Shown here: positions 33,166-46,800 of the stretch, in pieces | How the letters are laid out: each line of letters begins with the position of its first letter | How positions within the stretch are numbered: position 1 is the first letter of the stretch | Source of the DNA: Serinus canaria | Taxonomy: Eukaryota; Chordata; Aves; Passeriformes; Fringillidae | Length of the DNA: 64,000 nucleotides | Direction: 5' to 3' | NCBI RefSeq assembly: GCF_022539315.1 | Contig: NC_066314.1 | Span: 66,511,543 to 66,575,542, forward strand | Notes under the pieces: model-generated | Database searches by the model: none | Seen by the model: the letters and a program-made list of their open reading frames with translations, nothing else | Told to the model about the DNA's origin: nothing | Translations under genes and position numbers: made by a program

Positions 33166-36100
33166 TTGTCATTGCTTCGTTAGCAGCACCAAAGATCGAG
33201 ATGGCAGAAAATATCTGATGCAATCGTTATTATTAAAAGCAGTGGCACAAAAACAAAGAAACCTTTCAGGTGGTAATTGCTTTCATAAGCCATTCCTGGG
33301 GATTGAACTCTGAGACCTCTACAACTTGATCTAATAGGGACAGCCCCTGCAGTCACAGCAGAAACATGTGTGTCTGACATACTGTGTGGTACCTGTTACA
33401 GCAGCAGGTCTGTGAAATCTTCCTTTGTAACAGCTGTTTAGTTCAAAACCCAGCAGAGGTGGATGAATGCTCTGTGTGTGTAGCTCCACTGACAGCCAAC
33501 ACGTTCACTCTGGGATGGGGGAGATGCTCTGGCTGTTGGCTGAGGCTGGGGCAGAGTGGGTGCATCTCCTCTCTGCAGTCAGGGCAGATGTAGCATTACT
33601 GGCCTGTGAGTAAGGGGTATTTGGCTGTCAGGGAAGCTGCTCCCTGTGCTCTCTGTCAGAAGCTGCAAGGAAGATAAGACATCAGTCTCTGGGCTTTCCA
33701 GTCAAGCCTTGCATGGGCCCCCCAGAGTGAGGTGCAGGGACAAATAATTCATATATTCTTGCCACAGTGAGAGTGAAAGGTAACCTCACAAGAGGGTGAG
33801 CTCAGCTTGGGGAGGGTACTGATGTAGCTGTGTGGCTCTTAAAACACAAGATTTTTGTACCCATGGATTACTGCAGCATTACTTTTGACTCCTCCCTCAC
33901 TGGACTGTGGCCACCAGCACATTTTCAGGTAGTAAATGGCTTTCTAAAATTGACAATTCACTTGAATTGGACCAAGTTATGTCACCTGCCTTATGAGCAC
34001 CAGCTCTGAAGTAAGTTCTTGGAGGAAAACTGAAAAATAGGGCAATGCTGTTTTGGAAACATGCTGTGAAAATGAGATTCACAGTTAGAGCTTGGCACAA
34101 AGGTGAGAGTTAGAAAATACAGTTTTATAAAGAAGGCAGGCTAAAGACACAAAATAGAATGTTATATTTAATGGAAGATTTGGATTGCTTCTGGCCAGAG
34201 GAAGGCTAGTGTAACATTTTAATCCTGCAAGTACCAGTGCAGAGCCTGTTTGTGCTAAATTCCCCTGATTTTCTGAAAGTTATCTGGTGCAACTGTAATG
34301 GGTGCACAAAAAAATGGCTGCAAAGGGATGTCCCTTTCAGAAACTTTTTTCATTCTTGCTTCTGTTCTTGGGTTCATGTGGAAACTCTAAACCTCCATTA
34401 AGGCAATTAAATTCACCAACACATGTTACCTATCTGTGCATGACAAAAATCTTGGACATCCTCTCTGGAAATGTGGGGGTAAAATTAAGGGCAGGCACAA
34501 CCATGCAGGAAGAAAGTATAGAGTTCACCATGCTGGAGATGGAAATATAAAGGGGTAGAACAAGATCTCTGTTTTACACTTGTTCTTTCAACTTGTGTCT
34601 ACACTTTTCATTTTTAAAAGTCCATAATAAACCTTTGCTTACAGTATAATGTAAATTAATATGTGACCAGACCTCCCTCATGTACAATGAGAATACAACT
34701 TTCTCTAGTTCTGATGGTTCCAAATTTTTTTAAAATGTGTGCACACAGAAAAGTATATGCTAGAAATATGGCTATTACTTCTGGTTGGGTTTTTTTTCCC
34801 AGCATACATGCTGACTAAATTATGTGGAAAAGCCTCTTTCTTTCCACTGTTTCACCCTTGAGATCCAGTATTTTCCTAGTCTAGTCAGTGTTGTTGTTCC
34901 ACGCTTTTTGCCAGCAAGCCTGATCTGTATTCCTTAGGTTTCTTTTGGAACAGTGAATCCTTTTGTGAGAAAATTATTCCTTGATGCCCTGAAGCAGGAA
35001 ACATAAACAAAAGTCTTCAGATGTATTGAAATCTGTGAAAATATTTATAGAATGGCAATAATTGCCACAGGACATAGGAATCAACAGGTAACTCAGTAAT
35101 TGTCCTTTGCATATCCATAGCATCTCTCCTGTGGCAAAAGATGTCTAATCATGTAATACCTACCTGGAGCTTTGTAGCATTTCAGGTTCCTTTGCAGATT
35201 TCAGCCCTGCTTCATCCATGATGAAACTAAGCCCCAAACTGTGTGTTCTTCGTGGATGGGAAGTGAGTACCTGCAGCTTACCCTTGTTTGAAGTCTGGGA
35301 TGTTTGGGCTCATTCTGTCTCATGCTAGGTGCCCAGAAGTGCAGGCATGAAATCAGGGTTTGGAAACTGAGAGCTGAATGACTTCCCAGCATCACATGCT
35401 GGGTTTGTTGCAGGGCCAGGAATCCAGCCCAAATCTCCTGGCTCCCTACCCACTCCCTGAGCAGCAAGGCCAGTCCTCAGCTCTGTTTCAAGGGATCCTA
35501 GAGAGCACTGGCATTTTAGCAAGTCAGCTGGCAACTTCACTCTGTTTTGTTTAGAATGGTTCACATTCTTCCATCTAATTCCCACACTGAAAATTTCCAG
35601 CTTCCTATTTTTCCCAAGCTGTCCCAGCAAGACATATTGAATATGCAGATATGGGGGCACACACAGGCTTTTCCTGAAGCAACCCCTCAAAGTTTCTTCT
35701 GGATGTTTGTTTTACTCCAGTTCCTGTAATCCCCAAAGTGACATTAAACAGATTTTTTTGTTTAACCTTTGTATGAAACTCTCTCTCTCTCTGTCCCTTT
35801 ATTTGTAAGGATATGTGGTTTTAGTTACATTTTGCTACATTCCCTTGTGTGTGGAGGAGACACTGTGTTAATGAAAACACATTATAATTATTACACACCA
35901 CGCACAAATGTCTCCTCAGACATGTCCCATGCATCCCTTCTCCAGAACATAGTTTTGAATGTGCACATCGCTGTATTTTCAAACCCATTCCTGTAGTAAA
36001 TAACTTCTTTCTCTCTACAAGTGTTCAGAAACAGGAGGGCTGTTCACTCAAAGTCTTGGAAGTGCATCTCAGAGGCAAAAGAAATTGTGAGTGAGAGCAG

Positions 36101-39100
36101 GAGTATGAGCCTTGCTAGCCCATTTCCTGATGCTGAATCTCTCTGTACAAAGCTGGCACTGGGCTTGACTGAAGAACTGCATGCTGTCAGCATGAGCAAA
36201 GTCAAGACAGTGCAAAAGCTGGCTTCTGCTTCAAGTGAGGAAGTTTTTTTGCTGGAACAGCATAAATCCTTAATAGGATTTCTTGCTTCCCCTGCAGTGT
36301 AGAGACTCAGGCAATTCCCTCTTTCATCCTACACCTTGCCTGCTGCAAGGATGGTGCACATATCCTCAGACAGCAGCTTTCTGAGGTCCACACCTGCAAG
36401 CACAACTCTAACCCCTGTATGCAATGCAGCTTGCTTCCCTCTCCTGCAAGATGAGCAATTCCTATCTTCTCTGTGGATACACTGGTTTTTGTTTTGTTTT
36501 TTTTTCAGGACAAACACATTTTTCTTTGCAAGAACTTTGTAGTTATCCAATAAAGCAGAGGTTGCATTCCAGATGTACAGCTGTTCCACCTACAGAAATT
36601 CCCTATCCCTGTCTAGTCCACTTACTCAATAGCATATTGCCAGAGAGAATAAATGTGTTCAAGAGGTTGAGAAAAGAAGCTCCAGGATTATAAATATTCT
36701 TTTGGATTGTAGTGTAAAATAGATAATTTTAATTTTCTCTATTTGAGTGGCAGTTGGAAGAACTTAACCTGCTGGGTTTCTCCCACTGAGTATGTGTTTT
36801 CCCTTTAGTTTCAAGGGGAAAATAAACACTTCTTTTTTCTTTAAAAAAACCCCATCTCCTGTAGACTCTTCAGTTGTGTGTGGTAAGTTCTGCACAAGGT
36901 TTAGTGTGAGCATGGACTAAATAACAACAATATTTACATGTTTTCACTGGAGGATATTTATGCACGTGTTCTATGGCCAGAGAGTGCCATTAGCATAAAG
37001 GTGTGGTGTGAGTGGGGAGGGGAGGCAGCTCTGTCCCTGCAGGGCACCTGATGCCCACCCTGTGCCCAGGGTACAATTTGGCCACAGGGGATGCCAAAGC
37101 CTCAGTCTTCCAAGCACTGGTTGCTTCTGAGGAAAATGCCCTTCTCTCTGAATTGTCACTCAGTACCTGCTTGTTTCCTTCTTCAGGTGTGATCCTGCGA
37201 CCAGGTGACAGTGTCTCACCATATGACACTGTAGGTGCATGATCTTTCAAAGATGACATCAGCCCACACTGTGGCAAAGGAGGCAGTTCTGCCCTGCCTC
37301 AGCTTTCCATAGCAAACTGGATTGGAAACTGGTTGGCACTAGAAGTCAAAATATCCGAGTGCCTTTCTGAGGTTTGCAGGATCGCAGTGATCCGAACTGG
37401 GCAGGCTTACCCAGCCCAGCTGCACCTGCTGTGGGAACAGTGACTTTTAAATCCATGTTTGAAGGGCTGCAAAATGTGGGTGGTACAATCTGGACTCTCA
37501 GAACAACTCAGGGCCAAATTCATGGGCTTGTACACTGAGTAGGTGAGGTGTTAGATAACCACCTACTTTTTCCAGCTAATTTAACCCCTTGGAGTTATGT
37601 TTCTGGTGGCTACAACACTTTTCATGTCCAAAGCAGGAAAGGAAAAAACAGAGTTTTCCCCAGGCACCTCTGAAATCTGATTCCTTGTTTTGAAGCCTAG
37701 GTGTGGGCTGAGCTATTTGGAGGATGAAATTGCCACTGGTGGAGTGCAGGATGTGCTCAGAAAGCCTCGCCATGGGTGGAAAGCCAGTCTGGTGACAACT
37801 TGCACTGGCTGTGTTGATGTAAAGCAAGTTTTGATTTTGGTTAGCCCTGCTGGGCAGGCAGAGCTGTGGGAGGAGGAGATGGATGCTATTCTAGTGTCTG
37901 TACCAAAATGTCACATTAGAGTTCGTGTTGGCGAGAGAAGCAGGAAAAAAGCACAGCTTTTTTTGGAAAGCTTTTGGATAGCTTTGGCAGTTAAAATATC
38001 TATATAATACGCTTTGAAAACTGAGGCAAAGTCAATGAAAATGAACAAATTTGAATAAAGTGCACTAGCAGATTCAGTTACTTTTTCAGTTGTTCTTTTC
38101 CTTTTTGGGAAGGATTTACAAAGCAGCAAATGCTAGCACAAATACTGGAAACTTCATCTTTTACAAAGCAGGTAATTTTACACAGAGCCATCTTTCAAGC
38201 TAATACTCTGTTATCAGTTTTTTAACACACTGATTTTTTTTTTTTCTCTTTTTTTGCTATCATGGTCTTGCACTTCAGGCCTTGACCTGATAACACAGGA
38301 GCTTTGGCAGCATCATAGCTTTGTGTAGTTCCTGTCCAGGAGGCTGATGTTCATTCTCTGTGCAGTTGTGCCCTGGGCCTGTGGCAGTGAACTTACAAAC
38401 AAGATCTGTAACAGGATACCTTTATTTTCTGCAGTTCAAATTGCACGTAAGTGATTGGTACTAGAATGAAGTTGAGATATAAAGTAATCTCCTTTTTTGG
38501 TACAAATGTATATGCAGTCTATTCCCCAGACAGTTTGAATAGGTTTAACTTAAATCTCTTGCACCCAGAATTAACAGGAAATTCCTTCATTGAAGTGTGA
38601 CAGTCTAGAAGATAAGTTCTGAAATTGGTTAAATTGATGTAATCTCCTGATATAGACAGGGTTTTATTTATGGTGCTTCAACCTTTACTAAGTTTATTTT
38701 TAATATAAAACGCAGTAAGCATGCTTGAAAAAAAAAGTTTTTTCTCTTTGGTTTGGAAACTGTTTGTGAAAACTATGAAGATGATGCAATTATACACTTG
38801 GGCATTATTCCCAAAACGTTCTGTATTTGAATCCACTGTATTTGAGCAGGAGCAACATTTAATTGACAGCAGAAGTATTTGATGGTTGAAAGAATGGAGA
38901 AAGCAAGCAGATTTTAATTTTGATCCCAATTCAGCAAAAATGAGTAGGGATATACTTACTTTCAGGCACCTGGTTTAATGCTTTACTGAATGTAGGTAAA
39001 TCTGCACCACAGATTTACTGTTTTCAGCCTGTCACTCAGCCCCTCCTGCACCTTTCTTTCCCTTTCTGTAAGGTAAAGGAAAAATAGTGGCTGTCAGGGT

Positions 39101-41882
39101 TGTGGGGTTTAAGGGATGGGTGTATGTGCTTGCTTTGCAAGTCTAGAGTGGAGGAAAAGCTGACCATTATTATTTTTATTAGACTAGACTTTATAAGAAC
39201 CTCTTTGAAGAGTCTGTTAGGAAGGATAAAAATTATACTGAATTTGGATTTATTCCAATGGTTTACTGTTTCCTTTGGAAATGTACATGTCAAGCTTTGC
39301 TGGCAGGGATTTTACTGACAGGAGGGTTTTGATCTGACCCAGTCTGATGCTGGTCCCTGTGACCTTCACTGAGGTGCAGAATGTGCAAGACACAGCAGTA
39401 AACAGTGCATCTCCATTTCCTCCAGTCATTCACTCCTGGAGAATTAAGAACCACTGCAGCAACAGTTTAACTGTACTTTGAATATTTGATTTCCTTTGGC
39501 AGTTGGTGTAATGATTACAGAATGTGGAACAAGCTAAAAGGAATCTATATCCAGAGCAAAAATGAGGTCCAGGCCTGTGAGATGTGGAGACATAAATCTT
39601 GGTTTGGGATAGCTCCAGTGGGATGGGGGTAGCTGGACAGCCCTTGAGGGAGGATGAAGGTGCTCCATGCTTTCCAAGATGAGGGTGAGGAAGAGAACAC
39701 TTAAAGTCATCCAACTGTTTCCATCCCCTGGCCTGTCCTGAAACCTCTGCAGAGAAGTTGCTTTGACTTGGATTGCCTTGCTCTGCCTCCTTGCTCATGT
39801 TGTCAGAGAACTTTGTGTTCTTACATTTCCTAACCTCCAAGGAGGGCTGATGGGTGTGCTCATAACCACCATAATCTGAGCCTAGAGTTCTCATACAAGT
39901 CCTGCAGGCAGCATCAGCTCCCCAGCAGGACCAGGGCTGCCCTCCTGTCACTGCCTGAGGGTCTGTGCTGTGGTCAGATACAGCAGGTAGCAAACCAGCT
40001 CCCAGGGTTGGCCTCTGGAAAACAAAGGAGGGATGTCTGTTCTTCTTTTCACTTTTCTCATGTCTTACTCTCCTCTAGGGCTAATCCTTTGTGTAAATTT
40101 AACATTTGGGAAACCTAGATATTGGCTAGATGGCCTTGAGGGATGGAGTCTTTCATTCTCGGAAATCTGATGTTGGGGAGCAGCATCATGGGCTTCCTAA
40201 TCCCACCTGGGCTTGTGTTTCAACCTGACCTCCCATGGCTCCTTTGAGGGGGCCTGGGGAGCATTTTCTGAAGATGAAATTGTTAGTGCAATTGAAGGAG
40301 ATGAGGTGCTTGTCTGGCAAGGAAGCTGTGACTTCGTGGGCATCTTAAATAATCTGCTGGTCAGTCAGCAGAGGATAATTCTTGGTACCTCTTTCAAATA
40401 TATATATCTAGATTTGTTAGATCTATAATTATACATAGTGGAACTGGTCTAATTTCTTATGGGACTTTCCCATATAAATAGAGGACGCTAAGAAGGTTTC
40501 AGTGTGTGATTATGGATGATTGCTGGAGCCCCAGAAACCCTGGTATTATAATAGTCGTGGGAACAAGAAGGGCAAAATTTGGGCTAGACATGTCCTGGTT
40601 TAGGACTCTGGCTCTCAACTGAGGCTGCCAACATGCAAATAGATTTCTCATGTAAACTGGAACTGGATGGCTTGGATCTGTCCATGGGAATATCACAAAT
40701 GTGGAGAGTTTCCAGACAGCTATATACCTGCAGGGATGGGTCTGTGTTGCTTCTTTCTCGATTTCAAAAAATCTAAATCAGCTTTGTTTCAGCACATGCA
40801 GCTTCTGCTGAGTCTCTTGCACTTTCTCTGGGACATCTTGTGCTGGTCTCAGTGGACCAGGTTGGCTCAACACTAGGATTTAATCTGCTGTAAGAGTGAG
40901 TATGAGTACCACTGAATCCCCTTGAGAGGAAGGAGGATCATGTCCTGATTAATCTTTGGAGTTTGCTTCTTTTCTTGTAGTGGGTGAGGTGGTCTTGCTC
41001 CAAGTGAGCTCATTGCCTGTCATGAAATACTGTGTTGAAAATGACAATGTTCATTAGGCTATACATATATTTTGTATCTTTCACAAGTGAGAAATTGTTT
41101 TATTCATAGAATCATTATCCTTTGTACATATTCTGGTTTTAAAAGGCAAAAATGTTTAGTATCTGGCTGCTTTTGTTGCCTAGTACTTCTGCTTTATTTG
41201 CAAGCTTCCTCCATTCTTGCTCTCCCTCGTGAGACACTTCAGGGACAGCTGTCACTGAGTCTGCTGAGACTGGCAGGTATATCTTGGCATTTGCTGCACT
41301 ACATGCCCTGGTGACAGTGAGGCTGGATGTCATTGGCCACGGGAGTCATGGAAAAATGAAAGGGCAAGGTAGTGGTGAAAGGAAATCTGGATCTGTCAGC
41401 AGGGGTGACAGGTGATGAGATGCAGAAAAAGGTACTGCATGAGCACATCAGAAGATAAAACCGAGCCTGTAAGTACCAAAAGAAACAAGCAGGATATAAG
41501 CAGGAATAATCTGCCTTTCCAGCAGAGACAGACAGTGCGTAACAATTCAGTGAAGCGAGGCAATGTCAAGACAAAAGGGCAGACATGATACACTGGGATA
41601 CTTTAAGAGGGTTTTATTACACCTTCTGTAACACCCCAGCTGTGTCTGGACCTATGGAGGTGGCTCCAGTTGCTGGTTAAGTAATAATAGCAATACAACT
41701 AAATGAATGCATTTAGATCTGGGAAGGTTGACACCAGCACAGCAATGTGGTGGTACAGTGCTGAGAGAGGACAGGCTGGCAGCAGAGGAGCAGCACAGAA
41801 CCAGACTAGTCAGGGTGTGGTGAGATAAAAGATGATTTAGGTTTCTGTGTGAAGACTGCAATTTACCTTCAAGTGATTTTGG

Positions 41883-41883
<1 letters not shown>

Positions 41884-41922
<39 letters not shown>
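41884..41922. repeat. 39-nt poly(T) tract
   Basis: Uninterrupted T run on the plus strand between GGC and ATCTACAC. No recognisable processed gene lies on its minus-strand upstream side, so it is recorded only as a homopolymer. Its length may be affected by sequencing error. Confidence 0.9.
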
Positions 41923-41924
<2 letters not shown>

Positions 41925-42148
41925 CTACACTACCTCTAAAACTGGTTCAGCTGAATGGGCAAGTATGTGACTTTAATGAGATTCCTGAAGTCTTAGTAAG
42001 AGCTGTGGTTAAGGCCTGTCTGCCAGAAGCAGATGGATAGCAGGACGTTATGATACATCACTTGATGCTGTCAGCAGCAGGTCCATGGCACAGAACCAGA
42101 GGGAAGGGATTCCCCTTGGAGCAGCACATGGAAAGCCTCCTTCCTGGG

Positions 42149-42445
42149 TGTACTGGTTTTGGCTGGAGTAAAGTTAATTTTCGTCATAGTAGCTGGTATG
42201 GGGCTGTGTTTTGGATTTGTGCTGAAAACAGTGTTGATAACTCCAGGATATTTTGGTTATTGCAGAGCAGGGCTTGCACAGAGTCAAGGCCTTTCCTGCT
42301 TCTCACCCCACCCTGCTACTGAGTGGGGTGGGGGTGCACAAGGAGTTGGGAATGAACCCAGCTGGGACAGCTGATCCCAACTGGCCAAAGGAATACCAGA
42401 CCATATGAAGTTGAGCTCAGCAATACAAGCTGGGGTGAGGAGGAG
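42149..42445 (+). mobile_element. Truncated avian LTR (ERVL-like)
   Basis: Starts TGTACTGGTTTTGGCTGG and continues GTTAATTTTCGTCATAGTAG and GCTGAAAACAGTGTTGATAA. This is a widespread avian LTR sequence that I recognise by wording, including CACAGAGTCAAGGCCTTT and CATATGAAGTTGAGCTCAGC. Similarity fades after about 42,445, so the 3' part appears lost. No coding retroviral sequence is present beside it. Confidence 0.7.
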
Positions 42446-45400
42446 GAGGAAGAGGGATTAAACCATGACACTGGGCAGTACATCTCTACTGGCTCCTTAA
42501 GCAGAGGAGACTCTACTTCAGTGAATATCCTTCACATCTTAAGTGTCTTGTGTCAGAGAAAGCAGTAAGTGTTTCTGGATGCACTGGACATTGTGAGGCC
42601 TTAAAAGCAAGCATTGAACTCTAGTCAAGCCGCAAGAATAAACAGGAACTCAAGCTCTTGATCATTACAGCAAGAATGTATGTCCAGTTCTCCCAGACCA
42701 GAAGAAATCAGACAAGTTGCAGAAATGAGGAACGCTGGAGTTATGTGGAAGTGATGATTTCTTTCAACATTCCTTACAGTTCTTAATAAAGATCTGTGTC
42801 ACATTTGGGGACATCCTGAATTTTTAAGAAACAATAAGGGTAAGACAAGGAATTTGTATGAGTAACCCTCCCTTCTCATTTATCAGGGCTGTCTTCCAGC
42901 AAGGGTTCAACTTTTTTCACGGTCTGCCAAATCTTTGCAAATGATCTCATGGACGTGACCTCCCTTTCTTGGAGTCTTGCAGCTTCCCTCCAGCAAACAT
43001 GGCAGGGACAGTGTTGAGAAAGCAGTGATAGCTCTCCAATTGCTTCACTGTGACTTTGGAAACTGGATGTGTAAATTTATGCTTCATGCACAGTTGTCAC
43101 CTCTGAAAAGTGAACAAAGGCAAACACAGGTACAAATTTCAGGCAGCCAGCCAACACAGGAGACAGTTGCCTAGGGCAGCAGACTGTTGAATGCAGCAGA
43201 AGGCCGAGGCTTACAAAGATGAAGGCTTGCTGCCACTGCTCTGCCCTCTTAGAAGCATTAGATCTTTAATCTAAGGGTTGAGATTCATGTCCTGTTTTCA
43301 GGCAACAGCTCCTTACTTGGCCCAGGTGATCCTTAGTGGTCTGGGTGCAAGCATCAGACCTGCAGTGTTCAAGCAGGTTCACTTCTGTTTGAGTGATCCA
43401 TGCCCACTGGAGGGGGTGAGATGGGACCTTTTGCCACAGAAGTAAGAGAAACCTGTGGTTTTGGCGTTCTTCCTCCTGCTGTTTCATCCCCTAGTGTAGC
43501 AGGAGTGGTCTGAGTTAGTGTGAGTGGGCTGCTGCAGGGGAAAGATTGTTTGGGGTGAAAGTGGGAGTCACTTGGATGAGGAAGGATGGACAGGGATGAT
43601 GGCCAGGAGGGGTGGTGTGCCTGCAGTGAGGTTGGGCTGTCCTACCTAACACTTCGCTGATTCTGTTCATCCCAGCCCACCAGCAGCCCTGCTTCACCCC
43701 ACCTTTCATCCTCACAAAATTTCACTGATGTCTCCTACCCAGCCCTGTTTGAGCAAACAACTTCTCAAAGTTGTTCGAAGCAGTCCTGCAGTTGATATTA
43801 AAAAATAACCCAAGGTTTTATTTACAAAATCGAAACCTCGCATTCAGGATTTTGGTGGCAAGTGGAAACAGATGCAAGAGGTGAAGACCATATTCTTCAG
43901 GCCACCAGGCAAGTGCTTTTCAGCTTTTGGTGTGGAAGTTGCTGGCTGAGTCTAAATCCCTGCAGCAGTGCCTCACCTGCTATTATCACTTTATCTGAAG
44001 TCATAAACACAGCCAGTGAAGAAATTTTTTCCAGCACCTTAAAAATTACTCACTTCCATAATTCACATATTAGCTCAATGGCAGTTGCTTTCACCAGCAG
44101 CAGATTTTGGGTAGAATTCAGAGTTTGAGACCTCTCCTGCTGAAGGAACTTCTTTAGTTGCTACCTTTGACAGGATATTAGGCTGGCTGCATAAGCCATC
44201 TTATCCCATATAGCAATACTTATGTCTTATGTTTCAAAATAAGATGACAAGCACTTGCTTGTGCTCATTGGCAGTCAGGTTGCTACCAGCAGTATTCATA
44301 ACACTTTACTGTTGTTAATCATCGTATCCCTGTGCATATTAATACTTAAAATGAGATATGCCATTAATGCCCTGTGTTGCTGGACCAAGTTCCACATGAG
44401 CATCTCCCAGGCTTTCCCAGCTGGAAAGGTGTTAGTTTCCACCACACCGTGGTGCTGTCAGTGGGCCACCAGTTCGGGGCTGCCTGGTGCTGTGTCCTGG
44501 CTGTGCTGTGACTGTGCACATGTGCTCAGAGAAGCTCACACGGACATTGACATCACCTGTATTTGTGGAACTGCCTCATCAGCTGCTGCTGTCTCACATT
44601 CCTGGCTGGGAGAGGCACCCGGGCGGCTCGCCATGGTTTACTCCTTTCTCAGAATCCGCAGGGTGAGGGCAAAGCTTGGATTCTCCCATCATGTCATCTA
44701 TTTACATGGCACATGCCTTGTGTGTGTGTGAGACAGTGAGGGCTTTTATTTTTTTCCCCCCTGCCCTAGTTCTTCTTTCTGGCCGTAGTGAGATGGAAAG
44801 GTGGGACGCTCTCATCTCTGCCAGCGAAAAGGCTTTCTGTATCTGAGGCTGGCTTGGAAATTCTTTAGGTGACATCACACCATGTCTGTGCAGACTCATT
44901 GTTTGTCATGGAAAAGCCATTCATCCATACATAACTTCCTTCCTCCCCAGACTCAGGGAGATAAACTTTCCATTCTGTCTATTCCCTATAGAAACAGACC
45001 CAAAACATGTATGCGTGGCTATACACACATAGACCTCGCCATCTCTCCGTCACGCTCGTGGCTGTGGGAGGAGGGAAAGGGAGGATATAGAAGATGTGAA
45101 TAAAGTCACCCTGTTTTCTTCAGACATGGATCCCGCTGTGCCCAAGCAGTAAAACTCCCCTCCCACTGAGGTGCTGGGTCACACAAGGCTTTTTTGTCCT
45201 GAGGCTAATTCTGGCACTTGCAGCCCCACATCTGCCTGCCAGGTGAGATGGGCCACCAGCTGCAGGTACAGCACATCTGGATGGGGGAGGAAGCGAAGCG
45301 TGCTGCAAACAAACACAGCAAGTCCACCGTGGCGGGTGCAAGGAATTCGATAAAAAATATACTTCAGCAGTCTGAGCTGCCGAGGCTGGTGATTCATGTC

Positions 45401-45879
45401 TCGGGTGCTGCTCGCGAGGCAGACGGCAAGGCTGGGTACTCGTGTGCCCCGCAGCCTGGGGGGACTCGCACGTCCAGCCTGCCTTTGGGGACCCGCTGCT
45501 GCAGGGGCAGGGCTGGGGGGACAGCAGGCCTGGTGAGGAGGCTGGAGCAGAAGGGGAATTTTTCCGTAGAAGAGAGGTGGGAAGTGTGTGGTGCAAGGTA
45601 GGACAGGATAGTGGGAAGCTTTGTAGAAATGGAGGCAGCAGTGGCTGCGTCGATGGTGTGATAAGGCTGTTTCCCTACGACATGAAGGAGACAGGGTGTG
45701 AGGAGCACGTTAGAAGAACCTGCAGGGTGCAGGACGCCTGCGTTTGCTTTCTGCCGGTGTCCGGGAGAGACAGGGCTGAGGAGCTGCCGGACTGCCCTGC
45801 CTTTGAGGTTCGCGGTGATTCCACTGGGGAAAGGAGAGGGTGTTTGGACAAGAGGAGCCTTTGAAGCTTTTCTCCTGCC
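42446..45879. other. Intergenic 5' of WNT5B, no recognised coding exon
   Basis: May contain a non-coding first exon or enhancers for WNT5B. A donor-like CAAG/GTAGGA at about 45,597 and a homeodomain-rich stretch at 44,240-44,410 were noted, but neither can be confirmed. Confidence 0.45.
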
Positions 45880-46800
45880 CACCTCCCCTGCCCATAAAGC
45901 CATCAGGCTCCGGTGCCAGCCCTATCTGCACTCGTCGGTGGCGGCCCGGCCGAGCCTCGCAGACCCCCCGCCCGGGGCACGGGGCCGGGGCCGTGGCGTG
46001 GGGCCCTTCGGGAGGCCGTTTTGGGGAGGGGCCGCTCATTTCCGAGCCGCCTGTGCATTACAAAGGCAGCGGGGCCAGCGCGGCGCTTTGATGTGCCCCG
46101 CCGGCTCCCCGCACACCTGCGGCCGCGGGGCTCCCGGCACCGCCGGACCGGGGCGCGCTTCAAAGGCGACCGAGCCGGGGGCTGCCCGGAGGCTCCGGGA
46201 GACCCTCCCGACGCCCGCAAGGGCGAGAACAGCCCTGCCGTCTGTGCGTTCCCCCCGGGCCGAACGGGGAAGCTCCGGCGGCGGCGGCGGAGCCCCGGCA
46301 GCGCGGCCCCTGCCCCGGGGCCGGGGGCGGGCGGGAGGCAGGGCCGCCGCCGGAGCCCCCGGGAGGCGGCGGCCGGGGGAGGGTCCTGCGGGGTGGGAGG
46401 GGGCGGCAGCCGGGCTGAGCTCGCCGCGCCCCCGCCGCACGCAGGCCCCGCTCCAGGGCTTCTCCTCGGCGCTTCTCCACAGGGCGCCCCGTCCCGGCGG
46501 CCAGCTCCGCGGGGGCTGCCCCCGCAGCCCACCATGACCGGGCCGAGGCTGGCCCTCGCCGCCGCGCTCCTCTGCAGCTGCACCTCGCCAGTGGCCGACG
46601 CCAACTCCTGGTGGTAAGTGAGGGGAGCCGGCTGCGCCTTTGTCCGCCGCGGGCCGGGGACCGGGACCGTCCGAGCCGTGCGGCTGCTCCTGCCCTGCGC
46701 CCTCCGCGGGAACTTCCCTGCCTGCCGGGCTTCTTTCGCAGCGGCTCGCTTCTCTCCGGGTTCCCCCCCTCCCGCTGTCTCTGCCCAGTTTCGGGAGTGG
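45880..46800 (+). promoter_or_regulatory. WNT5B: CpG island at the WNT5B 5' end
   Basis: A dense CpG and GC tract surrounds the WNT5B start codon, with GC-box-like and G-run sequence throughout. It contains a clear quadruplex motif on the plus strand at 46,317-46,335 (four G runs with loops CC, C, C). This is the likely proximal promoter plus 5'UTR. No TATA box is obvious and the transcription start is not determinable. Confidence 0.75.
46534..46613 (+). CDS. WNT5B: WNT5B coding exon 1 (signal peptide)
   Basis: Starts at an ATG in good context (CCCACCATGA) and encodes [19 protein letters not shown], continuing VADANSW, so essentially the signal peptide. It ends TGGTG before the donor GTAAGTG, splitting the second Trp codon of ANSWW (phase 2). 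A pyrimidine-rich CTTCTCCACAG ending at 46,482 could be the acceptor if an upstream non-coding exon exists. Confidence 0.93.

Larger units (their letters stand above)
32176..42148. other. Intergenic FBXL14-WNT5B, no recognised gene
   Basis: About 10 kb of AT-leaning unique sequence with two small tandem repeats (32.6 and 33.1 kb) and a long T run at 41.9 kb. Blocks such as 39,160-39,300 are rich in TTATTA cores, but I cannot support a specific function. Confidence 0.55.

Noticed and set aside
44702..44730. TGTGTGTG tract as part of a gene signal
   Set aside because: Short simple repeat with no associated structure.
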